The notes under the pieces: model-generated
Seen by the model: the letters and a program-made list of their open reading frames with translations, nothing else
What the model was told of the DNA's origin: nothing
Databases searched by the model: none
Assembly (NCBI RefSeq): GCF_001653795.1
Contig: NZ_CP011514.1
Location: forward strand, 804,163-868,162
DNA length: 64,000 bases
Source of the DNA: Mitsuaria sp. 7
GTDB lineage: Bacteria > Pseudomonadota > Gammaproteobacteria > Burkholderiales > Burkholderiaceae_C
Direction: 5' to 3'
In this document: one piece after another, positions 16,989-24,600 of the stretch
How positions within the stretch are numbered: the first letter of the stretch is position 1
How the letters are laid out: each line of letters opens with the position of its first letter
Made by a program: the position numbers and the translations under genes

Positions 16989-17909
16989 ATGCCGACAATG
17001 GATGCCTTGCCCCCGACGTTCTTCAAATACATGCCGGCCGGCACGGGAAGGATCGTCCTTACGAACCGTACGCTGAGGTGGTCGTCGCCTCTCATGTTCA
17101 ACGATCCTTTCGACGTTCCCCGCGAACTGGCCGGCGGCCTTGATCCAGAGACCATCAATGCGGCATACACGAAGGAGATCTCAGGCCTCCTGCAGGATCC
17201 TCCTGAGGACATCTCAATCTACAACGACGTCGTTCGAAGACTTTTGGAGCAAGCAAAGGCCGGTAGATTGAAGGGGGCGGTCAAGGACGAACTGGTAGCT
17301 CTGCTGCTCAAGCCGGGAGCGGCCAAGCTGGCGATTGGTCAAGGGCGGGCCTTGTGGCAGGCGCTAGTGCCTCAATTGAGAATTCTCTGCCTCACTGAGA
17401 GTCCTGCTCATGTCGCGATGTGGTACCACTACGCAGACGAGTACCGGGGTGTAGTCCTCGAGTTTCGTCTTCCATCGAGCGAACAGCGTCCGACGCTGAG
17501 ACCAAGAAGGGTGAACTATCCGGCTGATCTCCCCGATATCTATACCCACGATGGTTGGGGGCGCCTGATGACGCTAGGCGGAGGTGGCGCTTGGTCTCGC
17601 GCTGTTCAGGAAATGGCACTTTTCAGCAAGTCAACTGATTGGCAATACGAAAACGAATGGCGACTTGTTGGCAGCGACGCCGCCGGCAATGCAGAGAAGC
17701 TGTATTCGGACTGGGGTTTCGATCCTGGCAATCTTGTGAGCATCAATCTCGGACCGTTGATCTCTTCGGAGGATGAGGCCGCAGTTATGGCTCTTGCTGC
17801 TGGATATCCTGGAGCGAGGGTGCGGCGGGTTTCGATCGGCGTTCAACGCGCCATGACGTTTGCGGATGCCTTGGTCACGTCTCCTGCACCAAGCACCGGT
17901 TCTGCGTGA
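16989..17909 (+). CDS. DUF2971 domain protein
   Basis: This 306-residue protein matches the DUF2971 pattern: FFKYMPAG, the TNRTLRWSSPLMFNDPFDVP segment near the N-terminus, and MWYHYADEYRGVVLEF in the middle. The biochemical role of the family is not established to my knowledge, though members are often found in accessory and defence-type islands. The ATG at 16989 is chosen because GGGAG precedes it and DUF2971 homology begins right after it. Codon use is noticeably less GC-rich than in the neighbours (many AAG/GAA/TTG-ending codons), which suggests acquisition by transfer. Confidence 0.75.
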   Translation: MPTMDALPPTFFKYMPAGTGRIVLTNRTLRWSSPLMFNDPFDVPRELAGGLDPETINAAYTKEISGLLQDPPEDISIYNDVVRRLLEQAKAGRLKGAVKDELVALLLKPGAAKLAIGQGRALWQALVPQLRILCLTESPAHVAMWYHYADEYRGVVLEFRLPSSEQRPTLRPRRVNYPADLPDIYTHDGWGRLMTLGGGGAWSRAVQEMALFSKSTDWQYENEWRLVGSDAAGNAEKLYSDWGFDPGNLVSINLGPLISSEDEAAVMALAAGYPGARVRRVSIGVQRAMTFADALVTSPAPSTGSA

Positions 17910-18063
17910 TGCGAGTGACGGTCAATCTGAGAACGCCTTTTGGGGAGTCGAGATGACAGAGGCTGGACTGCAACGAAGATCCTCTCAAAGACACGTTTGG
18001 CCAAGTCTGACGGTGCCTTGAGTTTCTTGCTTGTGTCCTCATTGCCTAGCCCCCGTTGTTCCA

Positions 18064-18648
18064 ATGTCCAAGATGCGCCGATACAGCTCAATCTTGCCTC
18101 CGGGCATCGTCCCGCATCCCCGCTATGGATCGCGTCCCATCGCTTCGGGGATCGCCACCCCGGAGGCGGAGATTCGAGACGGCTTCTGGGGGCTCAATCG
18201 GGCGGTGATCTTTCCTGAGGCGGTGCTCGTTGCGGACGCGAGCAGGCAGAACTATTCGATCTACCCGCGTCGCTACTACGTGGACATCCTGCGGGATTGC
18301 CGGGAATGCGGGCGACCGTTCCTGTTCTTCGCGCAGGAGCAGCGGCACTGGTTCGAGGAACTGCAGTTCTACGTCGACGCGGATTGCGTCCATTGCTCCG
18401 AATGCCGCGCTCGGCGGCATGACGCCAAGACGCAGCTTGCCCGGTTCTCCGCAGCGATGAAGGCGGTGGACCTGAGTCGCAAAGACCTGATGACGTTGAT
18501 CGACGACGCCGCGGATCTTCTGCAAGCCGGAGCCGTTTCGAATCTGTCGAAGCTGGGCGCGCTCAAGAACCGTGCACTCCGGGAATGCGGCGAGTACCCC
18601 GGCACCTTGCGCCTTGCGCAAGTGCTCGACGAAGCGCATCGAGGCTGA
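18064..18648 (+). CDS. Probable zinc-ribbon protein, hypothetical
   Basis: This 194-residue soluble protein has two CxxC pairs (DCRECGRPF and DCVHCSECR) separated by a segment rich in aromatic and acidic residues (FFAQEQRHWFEELQFYVD), the pattern of a probable zinc-binding ribbon (zf-trcl-like). The C-terminal half is helical and charged. No catalytic motif is visible. The ATG at 18064 is preferred over an upstream TTG, but no good Shine-Dalgarno supports either. The 154 nt between it and the DUF2971 gene shows nothing recognisable. Confidence 0.65.
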   Translation: MSKMRRYSSILPPGIVPHPRYGSRPIASGIATPEAEIRDGFWGLNRAVIFPEAVLVADASRQNYSIYPRRYYVDILRDCRECGRPFLFFAQEQRHWFEELQFYVDADCVHCSECRARRHDAKTQLARFSAAMKAVDLSRKDLMTLIDDAADLLQAGAVSNLSKLGALKNRALRECGEYPGTLRLAQVLDEAHRG

Positions 18649-18713
18649 CGGGCGCGGCTGTCGCGCGGGCGGCTCAATTTGTGAGAAGGCTTCTGACCTA
18701 TTGGTCGAGGACC

Positions 18714-19346
18714 TCAGTTCATCTCGTCCGACGAGATCAAGCGACAACCAGGGCGTGCCTCGGAAACCGCATTGAGCAACGCGGCAGCGATGCTGCTCGC
18801 CGGATTGATTCGGAACCGCTTCGGCAGGACCGGCGTCAGGACCCGGATCAGCGCCATCGCCGCATGTTCGGCGCGCCGGGTTTCCTGGCGCTCTCCACCG
18901 ATGAGGCTGGGTCGGCAGATCGTCAGCGATCGGAACCCGATGGCCTGGATGTCCTTTTCCACTTCTCCCTTGGTCCTCGTATAGAAGAACCTGGACTCCG
19001 CCGATGCGCCCACCGCGCTCACGAGGGCGAAGGTCTCGGCGCCCGCGGCGTGCGCGGCCTTGCCGAAGGCGACGGGAAGCTCGTGGTCGACATGCCGGAA
19101 CGCCTCTTTCGAGCCGGCCTTGGCCTGCGTCGTTCCCAGTGCACAGATCACCGCTTGAGGCCTGAGCGAAGCCAGCTCCGGAATCAGGTCCTCCAGGCGT
19201 GAGACCACCGGGTTCACCAGCTTGGCGGCAGGTGCCAACGGCTTGCGCGTTGGCGCGATGACTTCGGAGAACGCATCGTTGGCAAGCGCGAGCGCCAAGG
19301 CCTCGCTTCCCACGAGCCCCGTGGCACCGAGCAGCAGCAGTTTCAT
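18714..19346 (-). CDS. NAD(P)-binding Rossmann-fold protein (atypical SDR, YraR/HTATIP2-like)
   Basis: This 210-residue protein has the dinucleotide-binding motif LLLGATGLVGSE at its N-terminus, then VICALGTTQAKAGSKEAF, VSAVGA and FYTRTKGEVEKDI (a YxxxK-like pair). These features and the size fit the short atypical SDR group of NAD(P)H-binding oxidoreductases. The substrate is unknown. A 12-bp sequence after its stop (18692-18703) recurs inverted upstream of its start (19453-19464). Confidence 0.8.
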   Translation of the reverse strand: MKLLLLGATGLVGSEALALALANDAFSEVIAPTRKPLAPAAKLVNPVVSRLEDLIPELASLRPQAVICALGTTQAKAGSKEAFRHVDHELPVAFGKAAHAAGAETFALVSAVGASAESRFFYTRTKGEVEKDIQAIGFRSLTICRPSLIGGERQETRRAEHAAMALIRVLTPVLPKRFRINPASSIAAALLNAVSEARPGCRLISSDEMN

Positions 19347-19453
19347 CGTCGACTCTCCTCGAACATGTCGAAGCGACGGTTGGGTGTCAGCGGGACTGTT
19401 CCCCCTGCCACCGCTCGATCTCTCCGCAATGGCGCTGAATGTACGTCCGGGGC

Positions 19454-19480
19454 AATAGGTCAGACGGCGTCCGACCTATT
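19454..19480. terminator. Hairpin at the end of the saccharopine-dehydrogenase-like gene
   Basis: AATAGGTC and GACCTATT form an 8-bp perfect stem with a short GAC/GTC inner pairing. The hairpin includes the TAG stop of the minus-strand gene ending at 19476. There is no T-run. It is probably an end-of-transcript hairpin. Confidence 0.4.
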
Positions 19481-20576
19481 CGCGCAGGTCCGTCACCATG
19501 CCCCATCGTTCGAACTCCGGCCTGAACTCGTCCAGGCTCAGCAACCCCTTGCATGCATGAGCGCCCGGGGTCAGGTCTTCACCGTGTGCCAACCGCCGCG
19601 CCAGCAGGATCGCGGCCATGCAGGGAATCTCGGGCCCATGGTCGTCGTCGGCGGCGATGTGCCATTCCCTTTGAAGGCGCCGACCCGTGGAATCGTCGCC
19701 TTCCACGCGCACGACCATGCCGCCGAGCGCGGAGCCGAGGAAATCGAACGCGGGTGCCGTGGCCTGCATCAGCGCGGCGAGTCGCGACGGCTGCTTCAGC
19801 AGACCGATGCGCCGCAGCGTTGCCAACCATCCCATCGCGCGCTGCGTGAGGCCTACTTCAAGCGCGGCACGAAAGATCACGCGGTTCGTCACGCCATAGC
19901 GCGAAGGGAACAGCTCGAGGTCCGGGATGTCGCACAAGGCGCCGAGGCGCGGTCGCAAGCGGGCGAACTCTACGCGCGTGGGGTTCGCCCATCCGGGGCG
20001 CGATGACCAGCGGCCCTCGTCCCAGACCTGGACCGGTCCGCCGCAGTAGCTCAACACCGCGGCGAGCGTCGCCTCTCCGCGCGGTGCGGTCTGCGCCGGC
20101 GCGATGCAGATGTCGATGTCGCGGATCGATCGCCACCCGCGCGTGAGCGACTCCACCACGGCGGAGGACAGCGCCGGCACGGTGCTCGCGCCGGAGATGC
20201 CGACGCGTCCCGCCGCGAGGAATGCCGCATCCATCGACGACGGGAAGTCACAGACGAATCGACGTCCGTCGGCGAGGTCGATGTAATGGGCGCCAGCCCG
20301 CGCGGCCGCCTGCGCGACGTCGTAGGACTGATCCTGGAACGGCCCCGCCGTGTGAATCAGCAACGCCACGCCGAGGCGCCGGAGTTCATCCGAGAACGCG
20401 GGCGAGGCCAGATCGATGGCGACGCCTTCGGCGCCCGATCCGAGCTCATCGGCCAGTGCCCGAGCGCGCGCCGCGTTGCGGCCACCGATCATCAACTCGA
20501 TCGTCGGATCACCCGCCAACGCGCGGCAGATGCGCGCCCCGAAATTTCCGTAGCCTCCCAGTACCAGCGTCTTCAA
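19476..20576 (-). CDS. Saccharopine dehydrogenase-like NADP-binding protein
   Basis: This 366-residue protein begins with a Rossmann motif, TLVLGGYGNFGARICRAL, and continues with an acidic second strand and IGGRNAARARALADEL, as in saccharopine dehydrogenase NADP-binding domain proteins. LLIHTAGPFQDQSYDVAQAAARAG is the conserved next segment. The remainder is the less conserved C-terminal domain. The family holds membrane-associated and lipid-related enzymes as well as true saccharopine reductases, so I give no substrate. It is divergent from the VOC gene across 83 nt. Confidence 0.8.
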   Translation of the reverse strand: MKTLVLGGYGNFGARICRALAGDPTIELMIGGRNAARARALADELGSGAEGVAIDLASPAFSDELRRLGVALLIHTAGPFQDQSYDVAQAAARAGAHYIDLADGRRFVCDFPSSMDAAFLAAGRVGISGASTVPALSSAVVESLTRGWRSIRDIDICIAPAQTAPRGEATLAAVLSYCGGPVQVWDEGRWSSRPGWANPTRVEFARLRPRLGALCDIPDLELFPSRYGVTNRVIFRAALEVGLTQRAMGWLATLRRIGLLKQPSRLAALMQATAPAFDFLGSALGGMVVRVEGDDSTGRRLQREWHIAADDDHGPEIPCMAAILLARRLAHGEDLTPGAHACKGLLSLDEFRPEFERWGMVTDLRE

Positions 20577-20659
20577 TTCGGCGTCTTCTTTGATTGGATT
20601 GAAGGGCGCAGTCTACGGGCGCTCAAAATGAGCGACCTCGTTGAACTGGAACCAAGGCC

Positions 20660-21094
20660 ATGGCAATCAAGCGAATGGACAATGTCCTCATCGTTGTCGA
20701 CGATCTCGAGGCCGTGAAGGCGTTCTTCATCGAACTGGGCCTCGAGCTGGAGGGCCAGACCGACGTGGAAGGGCCCGACGTCGGGCGCCTCATCGGGCTC
20801 GGCGACGTGCGGGCCACGCTCGCCATGCTGCGCACGCCCGACGGGCAGGGCATTGAGCTGGACAAGTTCCACACGCCGGACGCCGTGAGGTTCGGGCCGG
20901 TGGACACGCCCGTGAACGCCCTGGGGATCCGCCGCGTCATGTTCGCCGTCGAGGACATCGACGCCGTCGTCGCGCGGATGCTGACCCATGGCGCAGCGCT
21001 CATCGGCAGGATGGAATACGGGACCGCCTACCGGCTCGTCTATCTCCGCGGGCCCGAAGGCCTCATCGTCGGGCTGGCAGAACAGCTCGGCTGA
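20660..21094 (+). CDS. VOC (glyoxalase/bleomycin resistance) family protein
   Basis: This 144-residue protein has the paired beta-alpha-beta-beta-beta layout of the vicinal oxygen chelate fold. It begins IKRMDNVLIVVDDLEAVKAFFIELGLELEG, and the second half has RRVMFAVEDIDAVVARMLTHGA and ends YLRGPEGLIVGLAEQLG. In this family the metal or ligand residues sit at strand ends (here the C-terminal GPEG region). The substrate is unknown. Its end is 2 nt from the end of the convergent AraC gene. Confidence 0.85.
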   Translation: MAIKRMDNVLIVVDDLEAVKAFFIELGLELEGQTDVEGPDVGRLIGLGDVRATLAMLRTPDGQGIELDKFHTPDAVRFGPVDTPVNALGIRRVMFAVEDIDAVVARMLTHGAALIGRMEYGTAYRLVYLRGPEGLIVGLAEQLG

Positions 21095-21096
21095 GT

Positions 21097-22065
21097 TCAA
21101 CCCGCCGACAAGCGCCACGGGTCTTCCCGCTCCGCCGCATCCTGCTGGCGGAAGGCCTTGGGTGACAGCCCGACGGTGCGCTTGAACACCTTCGAGAACC
21201 CGAACGCATCCTTGTAGCCGACCGCGGCGGCGACCGCCTCCAGGCTGTGCCGCGTCTGCGCGAGCAGCTGCATCGCACGCTGCATGCGCACCACGCGCAG
21301 GTGATTCAGCGGTGTGTCGCCCATGGCCTCGCGGAAGCGCTCCGCCAGCGCCGTGCGCGACAGGCCGGCCCGCTTGGCCAGCTCGTCCAGCGTCCATGGA
21401 TGCGCGGGGTCGCCATGCATCAGCGCCACCGCGCGGCCCACCAAGGGGTCGTGCACCGCCAGGCTCCAGCCCACGCTCGTCGCCGCGCGACGCGCGATCA
21501 ACTGGCGCAGCGCGTAGGTGAACAGCAGGTCCAGCAGGCCGTGCGTGATGATCTCCGCGCCGGGCTCGGCCTCGCGCAGTTCCTCGACCAGCAGGCCGCC
21601 CGCCAGCGCCAGCGGCCCCAGCCGCGGCATGTCGGCCGCGCGCAGCACCGCCCAGGTCGGCAGTTCCGCGAAGAACGGATGCACCGGTGTATGCCAGAAC
21701 TGGTACGCGCCGCTGAGCACGGTGGCATCCGTTCCCTCCGGCGTCCCGAACGACCCGATGGCGCTGAACGTCGACGTCTTCCGCGTGTCGATGTTCTCGA
21801 TGCGCTGGCCCTCCAGGGATGGCCGCAGACTCAGCACGTGCGGATGACCGCGCGCCATCACGGCGATGTCGCCGCCGCTCAAGGTCAGCGGTTCTTCCAG
21901 CTCCGGTGCGTGCAGCGTCACGCTGCCGCGCAGCACGACGTGCAGGCCGATGCAGCGGTCGCAGGGGAAGCGCAGCGCGCAATCATCGGACAGCGCGCTG
22001 AGGTCCAGCAGGCGCCGCGACAGGCCCGTGTCACGCAGGACGGCGCTCAGCAGGTCGATGCTCAT
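21097..22065 (-). CDS. AraC-family transcriptional regulator (AraC_6 cupin type)
   Basis: This 322-residue protein has an N-terminal cupin domain (CDRCIGLHVVLRGSVTLHAP) and a C-terminal double helix-turn-helix. The first helix pair is TLDELAKRAGLSRTALAERF, and the second contains AAAVGYKDAFGFSKVFKR, with the family ending VGLSPKAFRQ. The start at 22065 (MSIDLL) is preferred; an extension to 22107 is polar and unlike relatives. It is divergent from the QorB-like gene, which it probably regulates; that is the usual arrangement for this type and is inference. Confidence 0.88.
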   Translation of the reverse strand: MSIDLLSAVLRDTGLSRRLLDLSALSDDCALRFPCDRCIGLHVVLRGSVTLHAPELEEPLTLSGGDIAVMARGHPHVLSLRPSLEGQRIENIDTRKTSTFSAIGSFGTPEGTDATVLSGAYQFWHTPVHPFFAELPTWAVLRAADMPRLGPLALAGGLLVEELREAEPGAEIITHGLLDLLFTYALRQLIARRAATSVGWSLAVHDPLVGRAVALMHGDPAHPWTLDELAKRAGLSRTALAERFREAMGDTPLNHLRVVRMQRAMQLLAQTRHSLEAVAAAVGYKDAFGFSKVFKRTVGLSPKAFRQQDAAEREDPWRLSAG

Positions 22066-22112
22066 GGATGGGGACTTTGAAGTGGGTGTTCTGGAACGCG
22101 AAGACATGAATT

Positions 22113-22128
22113 ATGGATACTTATCCAT
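22113..22128. promoter_or_regulatory. Inverted repeat in the AraC/QorB-like intergenic region
   Basis: ATGGATA and TATCCAT are perfect 7-bp arms separated by 2 nt, midway between the divergent start codons at 22065 and 22189. It is a candidate operator. Note that AraC proteins more often bind direct repeats. Confidence 0.45.
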
Positions 22129-22188
22129 TCCGAGTCCGGGAACGCGTCCATAGCATGAATGCCTCTTCACTGATTCGGAGTCCTGATC

Positions 22189-23049
22189 ATGATCGTTGTC
22201 ACCGGCGCCACCGGCCAGTTGGGCCGCCTCGTCATCGACCGCCTGCTGTCCCTGGGCGTCGCGCCCGGCGGCATCGTCGCCGCGGTGCGCTCTCCCGCGA
22301 AGGCGGCGGACCTGTCCGCGCGCGGCGTCGTCGTGCGCGAGGCCGACTACACCCGGCCCGACACGCTGACCTCCGCCTTCGCCGGCGCGGAGCGCGTGCT
22401 GCTGATCTCCTCGAACGAAGTGGGAGATCGCGTTCCGCAGCATCGCGCCGTCATCGACGCGGCGAAGGCCGCTCGCGTGGGTCAACTCGTCTACACGAGC
22501 GTGCTCCACGCCGACCGCTCGCCGCTCGGCCTGGCCGGCGAGCACCGCGAGACCGAGGCGCTGATCCAGGCCTCCGGCCTGACGCATGCGCTGCTGCGCA
22601 ACGGCTGGTACGTCGAGAACTACCTGGCCGCGTTGCCGATGGCGCTGAAGCACGGCGCCTTCCTCGGCTCGGCGCGCGAGGGGCGCATCTCCTGGGCGCC
22701 GCGTGCCGACTACGCGGACGCCGCAGCGGCGGTGCTGACGCGACCCATCAGCGGGAATGAAGTCTTCGAGCTCGCCGGTGACCGCGGACACACGCTGACG
22801 GAACTGGCTGCGGAAGTCGCGCGCCAGAGCGGTCAGTCCGTTTCGTACAAGGACCTGCCGCGCGCGGATTACGAGCGAGTGTTGCTGGATGCGGGCCTGC
22901 CGGCGGCGTTGGCCGAGCTGCTCGCTGATTCTGACGAGCAGGCCGCCAACGGCGCGCTGCAGGAGGAGGGCGGTGCGTTGGCGAGCCTGATCGGTCGGCC
23001 GACGACGACGCTGGATGTCGCGGTGCGCGCGGCGCTCGCTGCGACCTGA
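22189..23049 (+). CDS. NmrA/QorB-like NAD(P)H-dependent oxidoreductase
   Basis: This 286-residue protein closely follows the QorB (YtfG) quinone oxidoreductase layout: MIVVTGATGQLGRLVIDRLL, a run ending VLLISSNEVGDRVPQHRAVIDAA, VYTSVLHAD, EALIQASGLTHALLRNGWYVENY, and ISWAPRADYADAAAAVL. In QorB the enzyme reduces quinones with NADPH. It is divergent from the AraC regulator, which suggests induction by a reactive carbonyl or quinone signal; this is inference. Confidence 0.85.
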   Translation: MIVVTGATGQLGRLVIDRLLSLGVAPGGIVAAVRSPAKAADLSARGVVVREADYTRPDTLTSAFAGAERVLLISSNEVGDRVPQHRAVIDAAKAARVGQLVYTSVLHADRSPLGLAGEHRETEALIQASGLTHALLRNGWYVENYLAALPMALKHGAFLGSAREGRISWAPRADYADAAAAVLTRPISGNEVFELAGDRGHTLTELAAEVARQSGQSVSYKDLPRADYERVLLDAGLPAALAELLADSDEQAANGALQEEGGALASLIGRPTTTLDVAVRAALAAT

Positions 23050-23083
23050 GGGTGCAGGGGCCGCTGCGGGAAGGGCACGCTGA

Positions 23084-23869
23084 TCAGCGTCCGTGCAGCA
23101 GCCCCTCTTCCCAGACTGCGCAGAGATCACCCAGCAGTGCCTTGGGGATGCGGTCGTCGCCGGCCGCCTCCTTGAGCGTCGCGCGCATGGCTTCGGCGAT
23201 GCGGGTCAGAACGGGCTTGGGATCATCGACAGCGCAGTGCTGCCGCCCGAACGAGATCAACTCCTCCGTGGTCGGATACGCCTTCGACTGATGACGTCCG
23301 GAAACCAGCTTGAGCGCCATCGTGCGGTCCTCCAGCTCCGGACCGCCCGCATAGCGGGTGTAGCGATACACCGCCGTGGTCACGACGTCGAACATGGGTG
23401 CGAGCCACGCCTCCTGCGCGGATCGATAGAGCACGCCGAAGTTCTTGAGGTGGGCGTCCCCGTTGCGCACCATGACGGAGAAGGCGACCTGCTCGAAGAA
23501 CCGGCGCAGATCCGCCTTCGGGAGATGGATCAGGGTCAGCAGATCACTGACGCGCTGGTAGCTGCCGTGGTACTTGCGGTCCGAGAGCACGTCCCGCACC
23601 CGCTGGCCGGATAGCGCCGCGACATCCTCGAAGCCCAGACGTTCCACCGCGCCGCCTGGATGCTGGATCACGTCGAAGCGGTCCACGAGCAACAGCTGTC
23701 CGTCATCGGAGAGATCAAAACCTGGCACCTCGATGCCCGCACGCTTCGCCGCGCTGAGGCAGAGAAACTCATTGGTCGCCAGGCCCGGATAGGCGGGACT
23801 CGCCGCCTTGACGATGAGCGAGGGGATGGGGATCGTGGGCCGGTCGGGAACCATGATCTTGGGCTGCAT
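23084..23869 (-). CDS. hipA: HipA-family kinase, N-terminally shortened
   Basis: These 261 residues contain the HipA Ser/Thr kinase core: GMQPKIMVPD and LIVKAASPAYPG (nucleotide-binding lysine region), LLLVDRFD, the catalytic loop VRNGDAHLKNF with Asp138, and the metal-binding LAPMFDV. Full HipA proteins have about 440 residues. The N-terminal subdomain of about 150 residues is missing. The open frame continues upstream as PELFEELVLAHLNTGAGIAG, which matches the family, right back to the hipB stop codon but with no ATG/GTG/TTG. So either the 5' part was deleted up to hipB, or translation starts at this internal ATG or at a CTG. The kinase motifs are intact; toxin activity is uncertain. Confidence 0.75.
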   Translation of the reverse strand: MQPKIMVPDRPTIPIPSLIVKAASPAYPGLATNEFLCLSAAKRAGIEVPGFDLSDDGQLLLVDRFDVIQHPGGAVERLGFEDVAALSGQRVRDVLSDRKYHGSYQRVSDLLTLIHLPKADLRRFFEQVAFSVMVRNGDAHLKNFGVLYRSAQEAWLAPMFDVVTTAVYRYTRYAGGPELEDRTMALKLVSGRHQSKAYPTTEELISFGRQHCAVDDPKPVLTRIAEAMRATLKEAAGDDRIPKALLGDLCAVWEEGLLHGR

Positions 23870-23929
23870 TCCGGCGATGCCGGCGCCGGTGTTCAGGTGG
23901 GCCAGGACCAGTTCCTCGAACAGTTCCGG

Positions 23930-24211
23930 TCAGGGGGCATCGTCGTCGTCCCTGGCGAATCGCTCCGCGAGTTCTTCCATGGTCGGCATCCCGGCCTTTT
24001 CGAAGCGGATACGCAGACCCAGCGCGCGGGTCACGGCCATGAGCGAGGTCACCGTGGACTCTTGACCCGCTTCGAGGCGATAGATCACTTCCCGGACTCT
24101 GTTGGCTTTGTCCGCCACATCGGTCTTGGAAAGCTTCAGCGCCTCACGTTGCTTCCTGAGCGCCAAGCCAATGTCCTCAGGGAAGCTTGCAGTGTCAGTC
24201 ATGGTTGGCAT
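23930..24211 (-). CDS. hipB: HipB-like XRE-family antitoxin/repressor
   Basis: This 93-residue protein has a Cro/CI-type helix-turn-helix (IGLALRKQREALKLSKTDVADKANRVREVIYRLEAG, written here as ALRKQREALKLS through VIYRLEAG) and an acidic C-terminus DDDDAP. HipB-type proteins bind the HipA kinase and repress their own operon. The stop codon directly precedes, in the same frame, the HipA-like coding sequence. Three operator-like repeats lie 21-113 nt upstream of its start (24232-24324). A downstream ATG at 24202 is a possible alternative start. Confidence 0.85.
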   Translation of the reverse strand: MPTMTDTASFPEDIGLALRKQREALKLSKTDVADKANRVREVIYRLEAGQESTVTSLMAVTRALGLRIRFEKAGMPTMEELAERFARDDDDAP

Positions 24212-24231
24212 CTCTGGCTTTTCGCCCGTTT

Positions 24232-24249
24232 TGCAAGTCGTGGCTGGCG
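24232..24249. promoter_or_regulatory. Operator-like repeat 1 of hipB
   Basis: TGCAAGTCGTGGCTGGCG is a degenerate copy of the palindrome at 24307-24324 and the copy closest to the hipB start. Confidence 0.55.
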
Positions 24250-24265
24250 AGTCGATCGCCGGTCT

Positions 24266-24283
24266 TGCAAGTCATGGCTTACG
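24266..24283. promoter_or_regulatory. Operator-like repeat 2 of hipB
   Basis: TGCAAGTCATGGCTTACG differs from the perfect palindrome at 24307-24324 in only a few positions. It starts 34 nt from repeat 1 and 41 nt from repeat 3. Confidence 0.65.
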
Positions 24284-24306
24284 AATCTTGAGAAAAGCCG
24301 TGTTTT

Positions 24307-24324
24307 TGCAAGCCATGGCTTGCA
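24307..24324. promoter_or_regulatory. Operator-like repeat 3 of hipB (perfect 18-bp palindrome)
   Basis: TGCAAGCCATGGCTTGCA is identical to its reverse complement. With repeats 1 and 2 it forms a three-site array upstream of hipB, comparable in layout (not in sequence) to the multiple HipB operators of E. coli. Repression by the encoded HipB is inferred. Confidence 0.7.
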
Positions 24325-24416
24325 TCTCGACCTCAGGCCTAAGAGGAGTGCGGGCCAATACAACCATTGTGGCTTTCGATGTCGATGTGATCGAAAGTTA
24401 TGACATTGTTTTCGGG

Positions 24417-24455
24417 CGATATGTGAGATTTGTATTTTGAATTACGCACATATCG
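24417..24455. promoter_or_regulatory. AT-rich inverted repeat upstream of the beta-helix gene
   Basis: CGATATGTG (24417-24425) and CACATATCG (24447-24455) are perfect 9-bp arms with a 21-nt spacer. They lie in the most AT-rich stretch of the window (about 24360-24530), inside the 389-nt gap between hipB and the beta-helix gene. The rest of that gap holds the three hipB operator repeats and no gene I can support. Confidence 0.45.
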
Positions 24456-24600
24456 ACACAAAACACCTTCGAATGATTTCGATACCACCTGTGAAACGTC
24501 AGAAATAAGAAAGCATCCGAAATTCAGAATGCAGGTCGGGAACGCATTCCCTGCAGTCTCTCAACCCCGTGATCCCCGCGATCCTGACCCGGAGCCTCCT

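Noticed and set aside
24430..24600. Upstream TTG start adding 57 residues to the beta-helix protein
   Set aside because: It would place the signal peptide in the interior; the TTG at 24601 has a Shine-Dalgarno and gives a proper signal sequence.
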